Shown: piece after piece, positions 1 through 5,526 of the stretch
Position numbering within the stretch: position 1 is the first letter of the stretch
Layout of the letters: every line of letters starts with the position of its first letter
Source: Fimbriimonadaceae bacterium
GTDB taxonomy: Bacteria > Armatimonadota > Fimbriimonadia > Fimbriimonadales > Fimbriimonadaceae
Direction of reading: 5' to 3'
NCBI GenBank assembly: GCA_947447315.1
Contig: CANFJD010000032.1
Location: 1 to 15,279 of the forward strand
DNA length: 15,279 nt
Translations under genes and position numbers: made by a program
The notes under the pieces: model-generated
The model's database searches: none
What the model was told of the DNA's origin: nothing
What the model saw: only the letters and a program-made list of their open reading frames with translations

Positions 1-171
1 AAAAGCCGCCCGATCCCGGCAGGTCTCGCAGCAGTAGGGGGAAGAGGGCCTCTCCACCGGCCCGTCGCAGTTCGGGCAAAGGTGGGGATTTACCGGACCG
101 ACTTCTGACAGCACGGACTTCTCAGTAGAGTCGAGTAGCAGGTGCAGGACACCGCGGGCTTGGTCTTCCAC
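1..171 (-). CDS. Partial zinc-cluster protein of unknown function, cut by left edge
   Basis: An open minus-strand frame runs from the in-frame stops at 241-246 to the window edge. The end nearest the edge carries two cysteine pairs: HLCPNCDGPVERPSS, then YCCETCRDRAA. This CxxC-x(n)-CxxC arrangement is typical of a treble-clef or zinc-ribbon knuckle such as those found on HNH nucleases and DNA-binding proteins. I chose the GTG at 171 because it gives a compact N-terminus; a TTG at 219 is also possible and no ribosome binding site decides between them. The residues before the knuckle are not recognisable. The ORF lies downstream of, and on the same strand as, the toxin-antitoxin pair. It could be a real accessory gene continuing to the left or a decayed remnant. 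Function is unknown; only the metal-binding pattern is supported. Confidence 0.3.
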   Translation of the reverse strand, partial: MEDQARGVLHLLLDSTEKSVLSEVGPVNPHLCPNCDGPVERPSSPYCCETCRDRAAF

Positions 172-275
172 ACCCAGGCCGGCATGGCCTCGGTGTGGAA
201 GCGAATCTTGTATACGCAAGTGATGTTCCGGGTCGATTCTCTATTATCGCTGGCAACTGTGCTCGCGTGGGCCCG

Positions 276-665
276 TTAATTCTCGGTCTTCAGTAACTGC
301 GGTAATCGCTGAAAGTGTTGATCGCGGGTAACGAGTGTAAGGTCGTTTTCAAGGCACAGTGCCGCAATCCAGAGGTCATTGACCGGGATCGGAGTTCCTG
401 CGGTTCTCAATTGCAGATAGAGGCGGGAATAATGCTCGGCGGTTTCGCGGGTTGGTAGGAGCAGTCTTACCGTTTCCTTACCCATGAATGTCGAAAGAAT
501 CGCCTCGTTTTGGCTTAACTTCGAGCCGCCAAGAAATCCGGCTTTGAGCTCCGCAAAGACTGGTAGCGGAACCCAAACTTCCTGGCACCAGCCGAGCCAC
601 TTCCCGAGGATTGCGTCGCCTTGAAAGAGATCGGTTAGCCGGTTCGTATCAATCGCAACTCTCAA
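276..665 (-). CDS. vapC: VapC-family PIN-domain ribonuclease toxin
   Basis: This is a 129-residue PIN-domain protein, the usual size of a VapC toxin, expected to be a magnesium-dependent cytoplasmic endoribonuclease cutting tRNA or rRNA. The four acidic active-site positions are visible: D6 (VAIDTN), E39 (FAELKAG), D97 (PVNDLWIA) and D115 (VTRDQHF). I chose the TTG start at 665: the PIN fold begins immediately after it (RVAIDTN), and it overlaps the antitoxin stop in a TTGA arrangement typical of translationally coupled toxin-antitoxin pairs. A longer reading from an ATG at 734 would add a non-homologous N-terminus lying wholly inside the antitoxin gene, so I reject it. Expression should be controlled through the antitoxin gene upstream. 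The family assignment is firm; the RNA target cannot be read from sequence. Confidence 0.88.
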   Translation of the reverse strand: MRVAIDTNRLTDLFQGDAILGKWLGWCQEVWVPLPVFAELKAGFLGGSKLSQNEAILSTFMGKETVRLLLPTRETAEHYSRLYLQLRTAGTPIPVNDLWIAALCLENDLTLVTRDQHFQRLPQLLKTEN

Positions 666-910
666 CGCCAATCGTCCGGGTGGATTTCCCGTTGCTGAGC
701 AAGCACGCGGTCGAACGCTTCGTCCGGTTGCCATTTGCCGACGACATCGGTGAAATCCGCCACTTGTATGCTACCTATCGTGGCTTTGGTCAACTCGTCA
801 ATGATCACCTGGTTTATGCTGATCTTAGATGCCTTCGCCCGTGCCCGCAAGACGGCATCGACTTCCAAAGGTAGACCCCTAACAGTGTACTGAAGTGCAT
901 GCGCTTTCAT
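662..910 (-). CDS. Ribbon-helix-helix antitoxin partner of the PIN toxin
   Basis: This 82-residue protein starts at ATG 910 and ends at TGA 662, overlapping the toxin start. The N-terminal part fits a ribbon-helix-helix fold of the FitA/VapB type: a strand around residues 7-12 (QYTVRGLP), helix A at about 14-26 (LEVDAVLRARAKA) and helix B after the turn at about 30-43 (SINQVIIDELTKA). In this family the dimer binds a palindromic operator, while the acidic C-terminal tail (here FDRVLAQQREIHPDDWR) wraps and inhibits the PIN toxin. A 10-bp perfect palindrome overlapping the start codon is a credible operator, implying autoregulation. No Shine-Dalgarno sequence is visible, and the promoter geometry suggests an almost leaderless transcript. 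Antitoxin role is inferred from fold, size and the coupled toxin gene. Confidence 0.8.
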   Translation of the reverse strand: MKAHALQYTVRGLPLEVDAVLRARAKASKISINQVIIDELTKATIGSIQVADFTDVVGKWQPDEAFDRVLAQQREIHPDDWR

Positions 911-918
911 GCATGCAT
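909..918. promoter_or_regulatory. Palindromic operator candidate of the toxin-antitoxin operon
   Basis: ATGCATGCAT is a perfect 10-bp palindrome that overlaps the antitoxin start codon (908-910) and sits just below the predicted -10 box. Ribbon-helix-helix antitoxins typically bind short palindromes in this position to repress their own operon. A related TGCATGCG lies at 896-903, which could be a second half-site. Binding is inferred only from position and symmetry. Confidence 0.45.
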
Positions 919-945
919 TATGGCAGAAATTGCCTCACGCATGAA
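917..945 (-). promoter_or_regulatory. Sigma-70-like promoter of the toxin-antitoxin operon
   Basis: On the minus strand TTCATG (945-940), a 17-bp spacer and CATAAT (922-917) form a reasonable -35/-10 pair. The -10 ends only six bases before the antitoxin ATG, so transcription would begin on or within a base or two of the start codon. That would give a leaderless messenger and explain the missing ribosome binding site. The -35 match is moderate. Confidence 0.4.
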
Positions 946-1078
946 GGTTCATCGCGAAGCAGGACGAAGTCATAGAAAGCAGTCAAGGAATTGCAGGATG
1001 CCAAAACGGCTAGAAAAATCGACCTCCGGGCAAGCCAGTTACCTTCCATGACTCCCAAATCATCGTTGGCATCAATAT

Positions 1079-1885
1079 TTAAGTCGTGGGTCTTATGAAT
1101 TTGGGGCCGTGGGACATCGACCCAACTAACACTTCGTATGTTGGAGCGTTACCGTCAGCAATCTTTGCAAAAAGCTTGATCTTCGCGATGACCATCCACT
1201 GCGAGCCAAATGGAATGACTTCAAGGCGGCAACTGTGCAACCCTGTACCATGTAGGGGCTCAGAAGAACCGCCGACATAGAAAAATAGCCTTTCTTCAGT
1301 TCCATCAATCACAGGAACTAGAAAATGTTCGAACCCATTGACTCCGAATTCTCGAACTGCCAGACCATGCGCTATCTTTGCCAACAGCCTTCCAAATGCC
1401 CAGCAATCAATGAGGGTGTCCTGCCTGTAGCTGCCCACTAAATTTGCACGATTCTGGTAGTCAGGCTGGTAGTTGAGCATTCCTATTCGGCTTAGTTTCA
1501 ATGACGTACCATCGTGGCCGCCACGGAACCCAGCGGGCTCGAATAAGATCATGGGCAAGAGGTGGGGGTGTCGATTTAAGGGATATTCGACCAACCGATC
1601 TCCATCTTCACGAATGAGGACTATCGGCAAGTGATGGGTTCGGGCAGGCTTTTTTATTCCTGTATGCAGCCGAAATTCGCCAAACATGCATCTTAATACC
1701 TTTGCCTCTGTTTTGCTAGTTATATCTCTGTGTTTCGCACAGCTTGCCGCAAGCAGAGTTACATTTCCACCAAGCGCGTGAGGAATGATATGCTCCTTGC
1801 TTAGAGGCTCCTCCCCGTTTACTGGTACCTGGCCACAGTAGATACACTTGCCTACCTCAAGAAAACTTTTCTGTAACTTTCCCAT
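1079..1885 (-). CDS. HNH endonuclease-like protein, isolated
   Basis: This 268-residue protein has an N-terminal HNH/treble-clef module. A zinc pair C14-C17 (CIYCG) is followed by SKEHIIPHALGGN (E31, H32, H36, N41) and a second zinc-type pair C49/H52 in ASCAKH. The stretch after it (SKTEAKVLRCMFGEFRLH) resembles the helix seen in HNH_5-type proteins, where the knuckle is followed by SK.E....... and an R-x-H motif. The remaining ~200 residues have no domain I can name. HNH proteins of this type cut or nick DNA and are common in phage-defence and mobile contexts; there is no methylase or second subunit beside it. Codon use is visibly more AT-rich than in the genes to the right, suggesting transfer. 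It starts at ATG 1885 and lies between the toxin-antitoxin pair and a tRNA. The HNH fold is likely; the biological role is unknown. Confidence 0.75.
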   Translation of the reverse strand: MGKLQKSFLEVGKCIYCGQVPVNGEEPLSKEHIIPHALGGNVTLLAASCAKHRDITSKTEAKVLRCMFGEFRLHTGIKKPARTHHLPIVLIREDGDRLVEYPLNRHPHLLPMILFEPAGFRGGHDGTSLKLSRIGMLNYQPDYQNRANLVGSYRQDTLIDCWAFGRLLAKIAHGLAVREFGVNGFEHFLVPVIDGTEERLFFYVGGSSEPLHGTGLHSCRLEVIPFGSQWMVIAKIKLFAKIADGNAPTYEVLVGSMSHGPKFIRPTT

Positions 1886-1933
1886 AGTCAGTTACGTGTC
1901 TCTAAGAAGATCGAGTGCCTCAAAAGGCATAGA

Positions 1934-1968
1934 TGTAAACGATTGCTCCCAAGTTCTTGACGTTTACA
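1934..1968. repeat. 8-bp perfect inverted repeat upstream of the HNH gene
   Basis: TGTAAACG (1934-1941) and CGTTTACA (1961-1968) form a perfect inverted repeat separated by 19 bases. It lies in the 133-bp gap between the HNH gene start and the tRNA 3' end. Two half-sites about 27 bp apart centre to centre fit an operator bound on one DNA face better than a terminator, since no T-tract follows either arm. It could regulate the HNH gene. Confidence 0.4.
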
Positions 1969-2018
1969 GCGCTTTTTCGGAAAAACTGACCTCGATGGTG
2001 CGTCCAAATGGGATTACG

Positions 2019-2092
2019 TGGCTGCTGGACTAGGATTCGAACCTAGATAAACTGCACCAAAAACAGTTGTCCTGCCCTTAGACGATCCAGCA
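2019..2092 (-). tRNA. tRNA-Gln (anticodon TTG)
   Basis: On the minus strand the acceptor arm TGCTGGA (2092-2086) pairs perfectly with TCCAGCA (2029-2023), followed by discriminator G and an encoded CCA (2021-2019). The T-arm carries the canonical GGTTCGAATCC. The anticodon stem ACTGT/GCAGT closes a seven-base loop TTTTGGT in which U33 precedes the anticodon TTG, reading CAA glutamine codons. The D-arm region CGTCTAAGGGCAGGAC is normal. The 3' end points towards the accessory genes on the left, which is the usual orientation of tRNA-borne island attachment sites. Confidence 0.93.
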
Positions 2093-2103
2093 GTAGGGAT
2101 ATG

Positions 2104-2109
2104 AGTATA
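2104..2109 (-). promoter_or_regulatory. -10 box of the tRNA-Gln promoter
   Basis: TATACT on the minus strand at 2109-2104 is a strong -10 hexamer 11 bases ahead of the mature tRNA 5' end, a typical distance for a tRNA gene. No good -35 is visible 17 bp further upstream (the bases there read CGGTTC), so the -35 is weak or absent. Confidence 0.5.
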
Positions 2110-2181
2110 CACCGACCGGCGGGGCCGAACCGGGCGGGACTCGGCTTTTTGCGCGATGCAGGCGGGATGGTTGTTTTTGTC

Positions 2182-2655
2182 ATGGAATGGAGATATCCTA
2201 GGGAGGTGGGGCCGATCTACGTGTTGACCGGGGCACCGGGCGTGGGCAAATCGACGGTGGCGCGGGCGCTGGCGGCACGGTTTCAGCGGGCTTTCGTGAT
2301 CCCCATGGATGACTTGCGCGAGTGGGTGGTTTCGGGTCGGGAAGATCCAGGCCCGACATGGAACGACGAGACGACGCGGCAGTTCGATCTCGCCTACGCG
2401 GCTACGGCGGATATCGCCGATCGGTATTCCCAGGCGGGCTTTGCCGTCATTATCGATCACGTCGTTTTTCCGGACGAAGAGGAGAAGTTGCGGGCGAGAT
2501 TAGGCAACCGGCACTACCGGACGGTACTGCTTACCTGTCGGTCCGAGACGAATCACCACCGAAACCTCACGCGAACCGGAAAGAACATGGACCCCAACGA
2601 CTTGGCCCCCCTGATCGATCATGTTCGCCAGAATTTGAAGCCAGCCGTGCCGTGA
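2182..2655 (+). CDS. P-loop kinase (AAA_33-like), probably cut short by an in-frame TGA
   Basis: This small nucleotide-binding kinase has a Walker A motif GAPGVGKST at residues 17-25 (K23 binds phosphate) and a DDLREW motif in the position where AAA_33-type kinases hold the acceptor-site aspartate. It also has a Walker B-like strand FAVIIDHVVFP and an R-rich lid (NLTRTGKNMDP). Such proteins phosphorylate small molecules or nucleotides; the substrate cannot be read. ATG 2182 was chosen; in-frame ATGs at 2101 and 2167 also exist, but 2101 lies in the promoter region of the divergent tRNA. A start at GTG 2206 is possible. The reading frame ends at TGA 2653-2655, yet the same frame continues directly with a recognisable family tail (see next feature). 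The 157-residue product is therefore probably a truncated version, and the gene may be a recent pseudogene. Confidence 0.7.
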   Translation: MEWRYPREVGPIYVLTGAPGVGKSTVARALAARFQRAFVIPMDDLREWVVSGREDPGPTWNDETTRQFDLAYAATADIADRYSQAGFAVIIDHVVFPDEEEKLRARLGNRHYRTVLLTCRSETNHHRNLTRTGKNMDPNDLAPLIDHVRQNLKPAVP

Positions 2656-2718
2656 TACATCCTGGATTCCACTAATCTGACCGTGGAAGAAACGGTAGAG
2701 CTTGTCCTCGGCTTCTAG
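2653..2718 (+). pseudogene. In-frame remnant: C-terminal tail of the P-loop kinase after the TGA
   Basis: Directly after the TGA at 2653-2655, and in the same frame as the kinase, the sequence encodes YILDSTNLTVEETVEL and four more residues before TAG 2716-2718. A tail of the type (V/I)DT(S/T)NL(T/S).EETV..(I/L)L is how this P-loop kinase family normally ends: last core strand, then last helix. Its presence in the right frame with no indel argues for a single base change creating the stop, for example GGA or CGA to TGA, or for a recoded stop. I see no evidence of a SECIS-like hairpin strong enough to claim selenocysteine. Confidence 0.6.
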
Positions 2719-2810
2719 CCAGTTCGAACTCGCCGATGCCTATCGTGAAACGTGGATTAGAATAGATTTGACCGACCTGACAGGGAGACGGTCGACCGGA
2801 TTTTGACATC

Positions 2811-3662
2811 ATGACGAACGAGGGTTTTTACGATGCGGTGCGGGCGGGAGATACCGCGGGGGTGGGCGAGTTTTTGACGCAGAACCCAGACCGCGTGCAG
2901 TGGACAAACCCGGCGGCGGAGGTGGAGAACAGTGGGCAGTGGAACGAAATTTCGCCGTTGCACTCGGCGGCTAAATATGGTCAATTGGCGATGGTGCGGC
3001 TCCTCGTGGAGCGCGGGGCCGAGGTTTACAGCCATCCGTTTTCCTCGTATCCGGCGGTGATGGTGGCGGATTGGCAGGGGCACCAAGAGGTGGTTCGGTA
3101 CTTTTTGAAGGAGATTCCAGAGAAAGCGGCGGGGACACGGGGCCTGGGGATCACGTGCAATTTGGCGGCGCGGCAGGGATGGATTGAGATTGTGCGACGG
3201 CACATTGAGATCGACCCGCTAGCGGTGCATCAGCGCGGCTGGATTGGGGATACGCCGCTGCACTGGCCATCTCACAATGGACATATTGAGATCGTGCGGT
3301 TATTGCTTGACCACGGGGCGGACGCGACGGCGCACGAAATTAGCTGGATTGGGGGAACTCCGCTGCATTGGGCGAGCGAGCGGGAACCGGCGATCATGGC
3401 ACTGCTGATCTCGGCGGGAGCCGACGTGAATGCAAGGGTGGAAAAGGAGGGTTCGGACCATTTGGGCGGAACTCCTTTGCACTGGTGCGCACGTCAGCGG
3501 GAAGACAGTGCGGAGTGCATCGAAGTGCTGTTGAAACACGGGGCCGACCCCACCATTCTGGATGCTTTCGGGAAAACGGCGGCCGAATACGCACGCGAAG
3601 AGTCCCATTTGCGCGTTCTGGCGGCACTGGCGCTTAATGATGCGCATAAAATGAGTTCTTGA
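2811..3662 (+). CDS. Ankyrin-repeat protein
   Basis: This 283-residue protein is built almost entirely of ankyrin repeats, a protein-protein interaction scaffold. Repeats with the TPLH..A...G..E.V..LL..GAD signature are visible: SPLHSAAKYGQLAMVRLL at about residue 45, TPLHWPSHNGHIEIVRLLL at about 148, TPLHWASEREPAIMALL at about 183 and TPLHWCARQREDSAECIEVL at about 222. Weaker repeats lie between them (YPAVMVADWQGHQEVVRYF, CNLAARQGWIEIVRRH) and at the end (KTAAEYAREESHLRVLAAL). The N-terminal YDAVRAGDTAGVGEFL is a capping repeat. There is no signal peptide or membrane segment, so it is cytoplasmic. Its TGA (3660-3662) overlaps the TTG start of the ECF sigma gene, which implies coupled translation and possibly a functional partnership. 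No ribosome binding site is obvious before ATG 2811. The partner is inferred, not shown. Confidence 0.88.
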   Translation: MTNEGFYDAVRAGDTAGVGEFLTQNPDRVQWTNPAAEVENSGQWNEISPLHSAAKYGQLAMVRLLVERGAEVYSHPFSSYPAVMVADWQGHQEVVRYFLKEIPEKAAGTRGLGITCNLAARQGWIEIVRRHIEIDPLAVHQRGWIGDTPLHWPSHNGHIEIVRLLLDHGADATAHEISWIGGTPLHWASEREPAIMALLISAGADVNARVEKEGSDHLGGTPLHWCARQREDSAECIEVLLKHGADPTILDAFGKTAAEYAREESHLRVLAALALNDAHKMSS

Positions 3663-4159
3663 CCTCCGAGGAATTTGAATCGTTAGTAAACGAACATAAG
3701 GATGCGGTTTATCGGCAAATGATCCGCGTCTGTAACCATCATGAGGATGCTCAGGATGCCTTAGCAGAAGCGCTCCTCTTGGCGTTCAAGGCGTCTGACC
3801 AATTGGGATCTGACGCGGCATTTCGGAGCTGGCTGGGAACCATTGGGCGGCGGGTGTGCACCCGGATGCGGTCCCGTACTTCCATGCAGGACACTCTCGA
3901 ATATGGAGAGCAACGGGGCTTACTTGCGGATGACCGATCCGAGTTTGATTTGGCAATGGTGAAAGGCTGCGTCAAAGACGCGCTGACAGCGTTGCCGGAA
4001 AAGTACCGGGATGTGTATCAGCGGTGTGAGCTAGAGGAGCATTCAGTGGCGGATGCGGCAAATGCCCTGGGAATTTCTGTGGCGGCGGCGAAATCCAGGT
4101 TATTTCGGGCTCGAGAAATGATTCGGGAACATCTCGGCCGGTCAATCTGCGGCGGATGA
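3659..4159 (+). CDS. ECF-family RNA polymerase sigma factor
   Basis: At 166 residues this is a typical two-domain ECF sigma factor. Sigma region 2 occupies about residues 4-70 (FESLVNEHKDAVYRQMIR, then HEDAQDALAEALLLAF, then FRSWLGTIGRRVC), with the DAQDALAEA helix contacting polymerase and the following helix reading the -10. Region 4 lies at about 105-160 (LTALPEKYRDVYQRCELEE, then SVADAANALGISVAAAKSRL, the recognition helix-turn-helix). The TTG start overlaps the ankyrin gene stop in a TTGA, and no other in-frame start near it fits. No anti-sigma gene follows; instead a sulfite exporter begins 33 bp later. The ankyrin protein is therefore the only candidate partner in the neighbourhood. 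The target promoters cannot be identified from this window. Confidence 0.9.
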   Translation: MTSEEFESLVNEHKDAVYRQMIRVCNHHEDAQDALAEALLLAFKASDQLGSDAAFRSWLGTIGRRVCTRMRSRTSMQDTLEYGEQRGLLADDRSEFDLAMVKGCVKDALTALPEKYRDVYQRCELEEHSVADAANALGISVAAAKSRLFRAREMIREHLGRSICGG

Positions 4160-4192
4160 ATCAAATTGAAGTGAACATGCCTCTCACCATAG

Positions 4193-4951
4193 ATGGAATG
4201 GTTGGCGGTGGGGGCAATGGGTTGGATATTGGGCGTTGTTGGTGGTGGAGGCGGGATCCTAACGGTACCAATCTTGGTTGGTCTATTTGGCCAATCCGCC
4301 ACCGCGGCGAGTGGTAGTTCCCTATTTGTCGTTGGGGTTGCCAGTAGCGTCGGAGCAGTTCAAGGTCTCATAAAAAAGGAATCAGAGTGGCGAACGGCAT
4401 TAGAGCTTGCAATTCCTTCCATGATCGGCGCTCTCTCGGCCAGGCTCTGGGTAATCCCCAATTTGCCAGCGCTCATACTAGGGCAGCCGAAGGATAGGTG
4501 GTTCCTACTCATGTTCGCAGCGATGATGGTTGTGATTGGGGTGAGGATGCTCCGTCCGACCATGCCCGACAAGCGGGAAAATGCTCCGGCGCTGCAAGTT
4601 ACGGGGTTGGGATTGGCGATCGGACTGGTGAGCGGGGTTCTCGGCGCCGGAGGCGGGTTTTTGATATTGCCGGTCTTAGTGGCTTTACTGAATGTGCCTG
4701 TCGGCCGTGCGGTGCCAACGTCATTGCTCGTAATTAGTCTTCAGTCGCTGGTTGGATTTTCAGGCGAGTTGTCACGACCGGTCGACTGGCGGCTGCTAGG
4801 TTCCGTCACGGGAGTTGCGATCTTGGGGTTAGTGGTTGGATTGGTAGTACGAGCATCGATCCCAAAGCGGGCGCTAACCGTAGGATTCGCCTGCCTGGTC
4901 TTCGGAATTGCGGGATGGATGGTCTCGAAAGTGGTTATGAATCATTCCTAG
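4193..4951 (+). CDS. TauE/SafE-family sulfite/organosulfonate exporter
   Basis: This 252-residue polytopic membrane protein contains the two related halves of the TauE/SafE family. Each half opens with a glycine-rich signature: GVVGGGGGILTVPIL near the N-terminus and GVLGAGGGFLILPVLV at about residue 147. About eight hydrophobic helices can be drawn, with a cytoplasmic-type loop MLRPTMPDKRENAP near the middle. Members export sulfite, sulfonates or other sulfur anions. Here it heads a cluster with a membrane-anchored rhodanese and a persulfide dioxygenase, which produces sulfite. Sulfite efflux is therefore the most likely role, by context rather than by direct residue evidence. It begins 33 bp after the ECF sigma gene. 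An ATG at 4177 upstream is in another frame. Codon use is less GC-biased than in the genes on the right. Confidence 0.88.
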   Translation: MEWLAVGAMGWILGVVGGGGGILTVPILVGLFGQSATAASGSSLFVVGVASSVGAVQGLIKKESEWRTALELAIPSMIGALSARLWVIPNLPALILGQPKDRWFLLMFAAMMVVIGVRMLRPTMPDKRENAPALQVTGLGLAIGLVSGVLGAGGGFLILPVLVALLNVPVGRAVPTSLLVISLQSLVGFSGELSRPVDWRLLGSVTGVAILGLVVGLVVRASIPKRALTVGFACLVFGIAGWMVSKVVMNHS

Positions 4952-4977
4952 ACTTCCGTGCCTCTTCTTGTGTACCC

Positions 4978-5526
4978 ATGAATCAGAGAATCACGATTGA
5001 AGAACTTTCGCAAAGGCTGGAGACGGACCCCCGCATGCAGCTAATCGATGTCCGATCAGCGGGCGAATATGCAGCCGGGCACGTTCCGCGAGCAGTCAAC
5101 CTTCCGCTTGAGCAAGTTGAAAGCAGGATTGATGATCTTCACGACGGGCCGGTCGCGATCCTATGCCAAAGCGGACGTCGAGCGCAGATGGCATGTGAAT
5201 TCTTGACTGCCCACCACAGCAATCTGCTGGTGGTGGAAGGCGGAACCGAGGCTTGGATCGCGGCTGGTCAGCCAGTCACCCGGCCGGTCGGAAGCCGATG
5301 GGCGTTAGAACGCCAAGTGCGATTGGTGGCAGGATTATTAGTTTTGATAGGCACCGGCTTAGCAATTTCGGTCAGTCCGAATTGGCTCTATTTGGCGATG
5401 TTTGTTGGAACTGGCTTGACGTTTGCGGGTGCCACAAATATCTGCGGAATGGCTTCACTATTGGCACTCATGCCGTGGAATAAAGCTTGTCAACCGAAGG
5501 CAATTTCGGGCGAGGTGAAGTCATGA
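4978..5526 (+). CDS. Rhodanese with C-terminal two-helix membrane anchor (YgaP-like)
   Basis: Residues 1-100 form a single rhodanese domain: LIDVRSAGEYAAGHVPRAVN (22-41), then the active-site loop CQSGRRA with C63, which would carry the persulfide, then EGGTEAW at 87-93. Residues 113-158 form two hydrophobic helices ending in ATNICGMASLLALMPWN, the hallmark of the DUF2892 tail seen in the E. coli rhodanese YgaP. The enzyme moves sulfane sulfur at the cytoplasmic face of the membrane. I chose ATG 4978, where the family N-terminus begins (RITIEEL); an upstream in-frame ATG at 4915 overlaps the exporter gene. The stop at 5524-5526 overlaps the ATG of the dioxygenase (ATGA). It fits between sulfane sulfur and the dioxygenase in a persulfide pathway. 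Confidence 0.9.
   Translation: MNQRITIEELSQRLETDPRMQLIDVRSAGEYAAGHVPRAVNLPLEQVESRIDDLHDGPVAILCQSGRRAQMACEFLTAHHSNLLVVEGGTEAWIAAGQPVTRPVGSRWALERQVRLVAGLLVLIGTGLAISVSPNWLYLAMFVGTGLTFAGATNICGMASLLALMPWNKACQPKAISGEVKS

Noticed and set aside
1975..1996. TTTTTCGGAAAAA as a terminator of the tRNA
   Set aside because: The arms are A/T only with a loop of a single base, so no stable hairpin of standard geometry can form.
2014..2460. 148-residue minus-strand open frame across the tRNA and kinase start
   Set aside because: It contains the tRNA-Gln sequence as coding, so it cannot be a real gene.
2653..2655. TGA as a selenocysteine codon in the kinase
   Set aside because: No convincing SECIS-like hairpin right after it, and the family is not known to use selenocysteine; a nonsense change is simpler.
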